Positions 59,423 to 64,000 of a stretch of 64,000 bases of DNA are shown piece after piece. Under the pieces are notes generated by a model. It was not told the DNA's origin. It was given only the letters and a program-made list of their open reading frames with translations, and did not search any database. Source of the DNA: Parapusillimonas granuli (GTDB taxonomy: Bacteria; Pseudomonadota; Gammaproteobacteria; Burkholderiales; Burkholderiaceae_B); NCBI RefSeq assembly GCF_013416525.1, contig NZ_JACCEM010000010.1:1-64000 (forward strand), read 5' to 3'. The position numbers were made by a program, and so were the translations under genes. Positions within the stretch are counted from its first letter, which is position 1, and every line of letters begins with the position of its first letter.

Positions 59423-60976
59423 ATGAATTCCAGTGAACCACGCCATGCCTTGCTCGGCCGCAACCAGTCCATACTCGAAGGCATACTGCGGGGTATCGAA
59501 AAGGAAGGCCTGCGCGTCGACCAGCGCGGCCGGCTGGCAGCCACGCCGCATCCCAGGGCGCTGGGTTCGGCGCTGACGCACCCGCGCATCACGACGGATT
59601 ACTCCGAAGCCCTGCTCGAACTCATCACCGGCACGCACAATAGTACCGAAAGCCTGCTTGGCGAGCTCGAACTCACGCACCGCTACGTGGCGCAGCACCT
59701 GGACGGCGAGCTGATCTGGAACCATTCCATGCCGGCGGAACTGCCGGCCGAAGCCGACATTCCCATCGCCTGGTATGGTTCCTCGAACAGCGGCATGCTC
59801 AAGCACGTGTACCGGCGTGGACTGGCCGAGCGCTATGGCAAGACCATGCAATGCATCGCGGGCGTGCACTACAACTATTCCCTGCCCGCCGAAATCTGGA
59901 GCCTGCTCGGCTTCGACGGCGCAACGCCGGCCGACCAGGCCTCGAAAGGTTATCTGGCGCTCATACGCAATTTCACCCGCTATTCCTGGCTGCTGATGTA
60001 CTTGTTCGGCGCCTCGCCCGCGGTGTCCAAGAACTTCCTGCGCGGCCGCCCGCATCCCTTGCAGGAGTTCGATCGCGACACGCTCTACCTGCCCCATGCG
60101 ACCAGCCTGCGCATGAGCGACCTGGGCTACCAGAACAAGGCGCAGTCCGATTTGCAGCTCTGCTACAACGACCTGGAAACCTTCCTGGCCCGCATGCACA
60201 CCGCCGTCACGACGCCCTGGCCCGACTACCAGGCCATCGGCACGCATCGCAACGGCGAATGGATACAGCTGAACACGAACATCCTGCAGATCGAAAACGA
60301 GTACTACTCCAACATACGTCCCAAGCGCAGCACGGGCCGCGGGGAACGCCCGGCGACCGCCCTGCGCAACCGCGGCGTGCAGTACATCGAAGTGCGCTGC
60401 CTGGACATCGACCACGATACGCCCATCGGCATCTCCGCGCTCACCAGCCGCTTCATGGACGCCTTCCTGCTGTTTTGCGCGGCCGAAGAAAGCCCCATGT
60501 TTCCGAACAACGGTTTCTGCCGCGACAGCCACGACAATTTCGGCGACGTGGTCAAGCAAGGCCGCAAGCCCGGCCTCACGCTGATCCGGCGCAACAAGCC
60601 CGTGAGCCTGGAAGAATGGAGCGCCGAGCTGATGGAAGGCATCGCCCCCTACGCGCGGCTGCTCGACCAGGCCAGCGGCGGAACGTTATACGCCGACGCC
60701 CTCGCCTTCCAGGCCCGCAAGACCAAAGACTCGAGCCTGACGCCCTCGGCCCAGTTGCTCGAACGCCTGCGCGACCAAGGCAAGAGCCTGCACGATTTCA
60801 TGCTCGAGCTCAGCCTGGCCCACCACGAAGCGCTGCGCGCCGCCGCCCTCGAACCCTGGGCCGCGCAAGAATACCAGCGCATGGCGCTGGAATCGTTCGC
60901 AGCCCAAAAAGCCCTGGAAGACGGCGACCGGGAAGATTTTTCCAGCTACGTCGCGCGCTACCACGCCGCCCTGTAA
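59423..60976 (+). CDS. gshA: Glutamate-cysteine ligase
   Basis: 517 residues, the length of the gamma-proteobacterial-type GshA. ITTDYSEALLELITGTHNS, FGASPAVSKNFL, NEWIQLNTNILQIENEYYSNIRPKR-like NGEWIQLNTNILQIENEYY, and VQYIEVRCLDIDHD are standard. It makes gamma-glutamylcysteine, the first step to glutathione. No clear ribosome-binding site precedes the ATG. gshB is not in the window. Confidence 0.95.
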   Translation: MNSSEPRHALLGRNQSILEGILRGIEKEGLRVDQRGRLAATPHPRALGSALTHPRITTDYSEALLELITGTHNSTESLLGELELTHRYVAQHLDGELIWNHSMPAELPAEADIPIAWYGSSNSGMLKHVYRRGLAERYGKTMQCIAGVHYNYSLPAEIWSLLGFDGATPADQASKGYLALIRNFTRYSWLLMYLFGASPAVSKNFLRGRPHPLQEFDRDTLYLPHATSLRMSDLGYQNKAQSDLQLCYNDLETFLARMHTAVTTPWPDYQAIGTHRNGEWIQLNTNILQIENEYYSNIRPKRSTGRGERPATALRNRGVQYIEVRCLDIDHDTPIGISALTSRFMDAFLLFCAAEESPMFPNNGFCRDSHDNFGDVVKQGRKPGLTLIRRNKPVSLEEWSAELMEGIAPYARLLDQASGGTLYADALAFQARKTKDSSLTPSAQLLERLRDQGKSLHDFMLELSLAHHEALRAAALEPWAAQEYQRMALESFAAQKALEDGDREDFSSYVARYHAAL

Positions 60977-61012
60977 CACGGCTTGCCGCCCCCCCCGCCA
61001 TGACGGCGGCGC

Positions 61013-61044
61013 GCTGCATTGTCCTGTTTTTAGGACGATGCAGC
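61013..61044 (+). terminator. Long hairpin after gshA
   Basis: GCTGCATTGTCCT (61013-61025) pairs with AGGACGATGCAGC (61032-61044), 13 pairs with one wobble and a GTTTTT loop. No T-run follows, so it may stabilise the gshA mRNA end or act as a terminator with help. Confidence 0.5.
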
Positions 61045-61057
61045 CTAGCGCGGGAAC

Positions 61058-61086
61058 TTATCAATTGATTTCACGGTCAATATAAT
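61058..61086 (+). promoter_or_regulatory. Promoter for the cytochrome b561-yceI-yceI group
   Basis: TTATCA (61058-61063) and TATAAT (61081-61086) are exactly 17 bases apart. The palindrome TCAATTGA (61061-61068) sits over the -35 end and could be a regulator site. Confidence 0.55.
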
Positions 61087-61107
61087 CTTCGGCACTCGCG
61101 GAAAGCG

Positions 61108-61138
61108 GGCGGGCGCCCCGATCGGCCGAGCGCCCGCC
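61108..61138 (+). promoter_or_regulatory. Leader hairpin before cytochrome b561 gene
   Basis: GGCGGGCGC (61108-61116) and GCGCCCGCC (61130-61138) form nine GC-rich pairs within the predicted leader, 28 bases ahead of the start codon. It could limit translation or protect the transcript. Confidence 0.4.
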
Positions 61139-61166
61139 GGCATGGACCACTATTCAAACAACAAAC

Positions 61167-61703
61167 ATGAACCAACGTTATAGTCTTACGGCGATTTCCC
61201 TGCACTGGCTCGTGGCGCTGGGCATCATCGGCACCTTCGCGCTCGGCGTATACATGAGCGACCTGCCCCTGTCGCCCAACAAGCTCAAGCTTTATTCCTG
61301 GCATAAATGGGCGGGCGTCAGCCTTTTCCTCCTGATCCTGTGCCGCCTGGCCTGGCGCATCACGCATCGCCCGCCGCCGCTGCCCGCAACCATGCGGCCC
61401 GCCATGCGCGGCATCGCCCAAGCCGCCCACTGGGCGCTCTACGCCCTGATGCTGGCCATTCCCCTCACCGGCTGGCTCATGAGCTCGGCGCAAGGCTTCC
61501 AGGTGGTCTGGTTCGGCGTGCTGCCCCTGCCCGACCTCGTCGCCAAGGACAAGGCGCTGGGCGCCCTGCTGCGGGACGTCCACGTGACGCTCAACTACAC
61601 CCTGCTGTGCGTGGTCGCCGCCCATGTGGGAGCCGCCCTGAAGCATCACTTCATCGACCGGGACGACGTGCTGTCCCGCATGTTGCCGCGGGCCGCCAAA
61701 TAA
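61167..61703 (+). CDS. Cytochrome b561 family protein
   Basis: 178 residues with four membrane helices. Haem-ligand histidines are visible in AISLHWLVAL, YSWHKWAGVSLFL, GIAQAAHWALYALM and VVAAHVGAALKHHF. It moves electrons between the quinone pool and periplasmic acceptors. Followed by two yceI genes, the b561-YceI association seen in many proteobacteria. Confidence 0.93.
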   Translation: MNQRYSLTAISLHWLVALGIIGTFALGVYMSDLPLSPNKLKLYSWHKWAGVSLFLLILCRLAWRITHRPPPLPATMRPAMRGIAQAAHWALYALMLAIPLTGWLMSSAQGFQVVWFGVLPLPDLVAKDKALGALLRDVHVTLNYTLLCVVAAHVGAALKHHFIDRDDVLSRMLPRAAK

Positions 61704-61740
61704 GCCCGCTGAACCGAATCCCCAACGAACGGAGCGTGAA

Positions 61741-62310
61741 ATGACGACATTCCTGCGCAACGGCGCCTTTGCGGCCGCCCTCGCCTTCGCGGCAGCCGGC
61801 CCCGCCGGCGCCGCCCAGTACCGGCAGGTGGACACCGCCGCCAGCAAGGTCGGCTTCGCCTACAGCCAAATGAGCGTGGGCATGGAAGGCGGCTTCGGCA
61901 AGCTGGAAGTGCCCGAATTCCACTTCGACCCCGCCGCGCCCGACACGGCGCGCGTCGTGGCGCGCATTCCCTTGTCCAGCATAGACGCAGGCTATCAGGA
62001 AGCCAACGCCGAACTGGCCAAGCCCGAATGGCTGGACACCGGTGCGCACCCGGCTGCCTCGTTCACGTCGAGCAAGGTCGAAGCGCTGGGCGGCAACCGC
62101 TACCAGGTCAGCGGCACGCTGTCCATCAAGGGCAAGTCCCAGGATGTCAGCGCCCCCTTCACTTTCAAGGAAGAAGGCGGCAACGCCGTTTTCGACGGCG
62201 CCTTCGAATTCAAGCGCGCCGATTTCGGCGTCGGTGAAGGCGCCTGGGGCGACTTCGGCATCGTCGCCAACGAAATACGAATCAAGTTTCATGTAGTCGC
62301 CAAGCCGTAA
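61741..62310 (+). CDS. YceI-family periplasmic protein (first copy)
   Basis: 189 residues. Signal peptide (about 1-24, ending AGAAQ). The YceI lipocalin-like fold is seen in VDTAASKVGFAYSQMSVGMEGGFGKLEVPEFHFDPAA and SGTLSIKGKSQDVSAPFTF. Members bind isoprenoid quinone-like ligands. It lacks the FKRSEFN-type segment in full (FKRADFGVGEGAW) and so differs clearly from the second copy. Confidence 0.9.
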   Translation: MTTFLRNGAFAAALAFAAAGPAGAAQYRQVDTAASKVGFAYSQMSVGMEGGFGKLEVPEFHFDPAAPDTARVVARIPLSSIDAGYQEANAELAKPEWLDTGAHPAASFTSSKVEALGGNRYQVSGTLSIKGKSQDVSAPFTFKEEGGNAVFDGAFEFKRADFGVGEGAWGDFGIVANEIRIKFHVVAKP

Positions 62311-62384
62311 GGCGGGCGTCGCCCATCGCCACGGGGCCCATCCAGGGCCCTGATCATTTCATCTATTCCAACAAGGACAAGGAT

Positions 62385-62954
62385 ATGAAAAAAACATTGC
62401 TCGCAGCCTCCTTCGCCAGCCTGGTCGCCGGCACCGCCTTTGCCGCGCCTCAGACCTATGTGATCGATTCCACGCACACCTTCCCGCGCTTTTCATACGA
62501 ACACATGGGCTTGTCCAAGCAGATACTGCGCTTCAACAAGACGACCGGCGAAGTGGTCTTCGACAAGGACGCCCAGACCGGGCGGGTCGAGGTCACGATC
62601 GACATGAAATCCATCGACACCGGCGTCGAGGCCTTCGACGGGCATATCCAGGGCGCCGACTTCCTGGACACGGGTACGTATCCGACCGCCACCTTCAAGT
62701 CATCGAGCGTGAAGTTCGAAGGCGGCAAGCCCGTCAGCATCGACGGCGAGCTCACCATCAAAGGCGTCACCAAGCCGCTGACGCTGACCATCACGTCGTT
62801 CGTGAACAAGCCGCATCCCATGCTGAAGAAAGACGCGATCGGCGCCAACGCGACCGCCGTCATCAAGCGCAGCGAGTTCAACGCCGGCAAGTTCGTCCCC
62901 GCCGTGGGCGACGAAGTGACGCTCGACATTGCGCTGGAAGCGGTGCTGAAGTAA
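62385..62954 (+). CDS. YceI-family periplasmic protein (second copy)
   Basis: 189 residues, same length as the first. Signal peptide cut near AFA-AP (about 20). TYVIDSTHTFPRFSYEHMGLSKQILRFNKTTGEVVFDKDA, GELTIKGVTKPLTLTITSF and VIKRSEFNAGKFVPAVGDEV match the canonical YceI pattern. It probably binds a polyisoprenoid ligand in the periplasm. A perfect palindromic hairpin follows. Confidence 0.93.
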   Translation: MKKTLLAASFASLVAGTAFAAPQTYVIDSTHTFPRFSYEHMGLSKQILRFNKTTGEVVFDKDAQTGRVEVTIDMKSIDTGVEAFDGHIQGADFLDTGTYPTATFKSSSVKFEGGKPVSIDGELTIKGVTKPLTLTITSFVNKPHPMLKKDAIGANATAVIKRSEFNAGKFVPAVGDEVTLDIALEAVLK

Positions 62955-62980
62955 GGGGAATGCCAGGGGCTGTTTGAATG

Positions 62981-63012
62981 AAGGGCCGGGCCGCATATGC
63001 GGCCCGGCCCTT
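62981..63012. terminator. Perfect palindromic hairpin between yceI and tRNA-Arg
   Basis: All 32 bases form one perfect palindrome centred at 62996/62997 (centre GCATATGC), flanked by AAGGG/CCCTT ends. It lies between the convergent yceI and tRNA genes and can end both transcripts. Confidence 0.75.
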
Positions 63013-63019
63013 GATGATT

Positions 63020-63094
63020 TGGCGCGCCCGACAGGAATCGAACCTGTATCAAGAGCTTCGGAAACTCTCATTCTATCCATTGAACTACGGGCGC
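63020..63094 (-). tRNA. tRNA-Arg, anticodon CCG
   Basis: Reading the minus strand, a full cloverleaf can be folded: acceptor GCGCCCG/CGGGCGC, D-stem GTTC/GAAT, anticodon stem AGAGT/GCTCT with loop TTCCGAA, T-arm ACAGG-TTCGATT-CCTGT. The anticodon CCG reads the CGG codon. Discriminator G is followed by an encoded CCA. 75 bases including CCA. Confidence 0.95.
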
Positions 63095-63210
63095 GGGGCC
63101 ATCATTGTAGCGCGTTTACGGAAAATGTTCTGAAGCGGCGCCCAGCAAGGCTTTGCGCGGCTTTCAGGGCGAGAATGGCCCGTATATATGCACTCCGCCG
63201 GTAGTGTCGT

Positions 63211-63216
63211 TATAAT
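63211..63216 (+). promoter_or_regulatory. Possible -10 element for the cytochrome c gene
   Basis: An exact TATAAT stands about 125 bases before the cytochrome start in the 248-base gap. No convincing -35 lies 16-18 bases upstream, so the promoter, if real, may need an activator. Confidence 0.35.
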
Positions 63217-63342
63217 CGCAGATTCAGAAGGGGACAAGAGCAGGCATGCTCACGCATGCGCCGGCCCTTTTGTACCGGAAGACATCACGCAGACTTCATC
63301 AGGCCTTGGCGCCCTCAGCATAGGAATACGCAGGATTCGATT

Positions 63343-64000
63343 ATGAACAACACCAAAGAACACGTCGAAGAGACCACCGAGGAGCACGAGGGTCTCATCA
63401 AAACGCCCAAGCAGCTGATCGTAACCGTAATCCTGGCTTTCATCGTACCGATCGTCGTCATCCTTCTACTGGTCAACCTCGTTGCCACGTCCTCGAAGCT
63501 CGGCGCGGGCTCCGACGCCCAAACGGACGAAGCCATCGCTTCGCGCATCAAGCCCGTGGCCGGCTTCAGCCTGGTCGACGCCAACGCCCCCAAAGTCGTG
63601 AAAACCGGGCAACAGGTCTACGAATCCACCTGTACCGCCTGCCACGCCGCCGGTGTCGCCGGCGCCCCCAAAATGGGCGACAAGGACGCCTGGGCGCCAT
63701 ACATCGCCAAGGGGTATGAAGACATGCTGCAAAAAGCCATACACGGCGTAGGCGCCATGCCGCCCAAGGGCGGCAACCCCGCGCTCAGCGACTTCGAAGT
63801 CGCCCGTGCGGTGGTCTACATCGCGAATCAGTCCGGCGCGTCGTTCGAAGAACCCAAGGAAGCTGCCGGCGAAGGCGAACAGGCGGCCGACGGCAAGGCG
63901 GCCGCCGCACCGGCGGCACCCGCAGCCGCGGCACCCCAGGCGGCGGCTCCGGCCGCTCCGGCGCAAGCTGCCGCTCCGGCTGCTCCCGCCGACACCGCGG
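63343..64000 (+). CDS. Membrane-anchored c-type cytochrome (cytochrome c5 type), cut by the window edge
   Basis: The frame is open from 63343 to the window end (219 residues so far). An acidic cytoplasmic start is followed by one membrane helix (about 24-48, QLIVTVILAFIVPIVVILLLV). A haem site CTACH (97-101) and the axial Met in GAMPPKGG (139) define a class I/c5 domain (about 83-165). From about 176 the chain becomes an Ala/Pro repeat-like linker running off the end, perhaps toward a second domain. AGGA precedes the ATG. Confidence 0.9.
   Translation, partial: MNNTKEHVEETTEEHEGLIKTPKQLIVTVILAFIVPIVVILLLVNLVATSSKLGAGSDAQTDEAIASRIKPVAGFSLVDANAPKVVKTGQQVYESTCTACHAAGVAGAPKMGDKDAWAPYIAKGYEDMLQKAIHGVGAMPPKGGNPALSDFEVARAVVYIANQSGASFEEPKEAAGEGEQAADGKAAAAPAAPAAAAPQAAAPAAPAQAAAPAAPADTA

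Overview
The window is a contiguous, gene-dense, high-GC bacterial chromosome segment. No insertion sequence, phage gene, integrase or CRISPR array is visible. Several gene orders point to a betaproteobacterium of the Alcaligenaceae (Bordetella/Achromobacter relatives): aroQ-accB; rubredoxin-thiD-thiE-hemL; rplU-rpmA-obgE-proB; ftsEX-mutY; rodA-mrdA-mreDCB facing gatCAB; metX-metW; and cytochrome b561-yceI-yceI beside tRNA-Arg. This placement comes from recognised protein families and synteny, not from a database search.

Layout. 1-14910 is mostly housekeeping: the start of accB (cut by the left edge), aroQ, a Tat-exported thioredoxin, murein recycling ligase mpl, an esterase, an RNB-type ribonuclease, an orphan TonB-like protein, aroE, mtgA, lptG, apaH, then plsC/ruvX/yqgE/rubredoxin on the other strand, a degenerate thiD with thiE, and hemL. 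14977-22945 is the main accessory block: a MarR regulator faces a six-gene minus-strand set (M14-like peptidase, FAD monooxygenase/old-yellow-enzyme fusion, SDR, crotonase-fold protein, aryl-CoA ligase, Rid-family protein). It fits aerobic CoA-dependent breakdown of 2-aminobenzoate (anthranilate) or a close analogue such as salicylate.

23036-30731 holds argJ, ribosomal proteins L21/L27 with obgE and proB, then lrp and dadA in divergent orientation, an atypical response-regulator-like gene, and an XRE regulator with a strong dyad array at its 5' end. 30802-36777 is an OmpA-type lipoprotein, a Bug-type binding protein and the aapJQMP amino-acid ABC transporter. 36954-48970 is division and cell shape (ftsEX, rodA-mrdA-mreDCB) with mutY and the gatCAB amidotransferase. 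49020-58439 mixes pyrE, doxX, xth, a class V aminotransferase, a MocR regulator facing an EamA exporter, an SMR pump, ampG, metW and metX. 58659-64000 has a short LuxR-type HTH gene, a lipoprotein, gshA, cytochrome b561, two yceI genes, tRNA-Arg(CCG) and the start of a membrane-anchored cytochrome c.

No gene-free stretch exceeds about 250 bases. The most interesting items are the anthranilate-type cluster (a Rid protein without its usual arginine, a crotonase without the two hydratase glutamates, and a 9-mer shared by two cluster promoters), the ThiD homologue that has lost every catalytic motif, the dyad array at the XRE gene, and the receiver-like regulator without phosphorylation residues.
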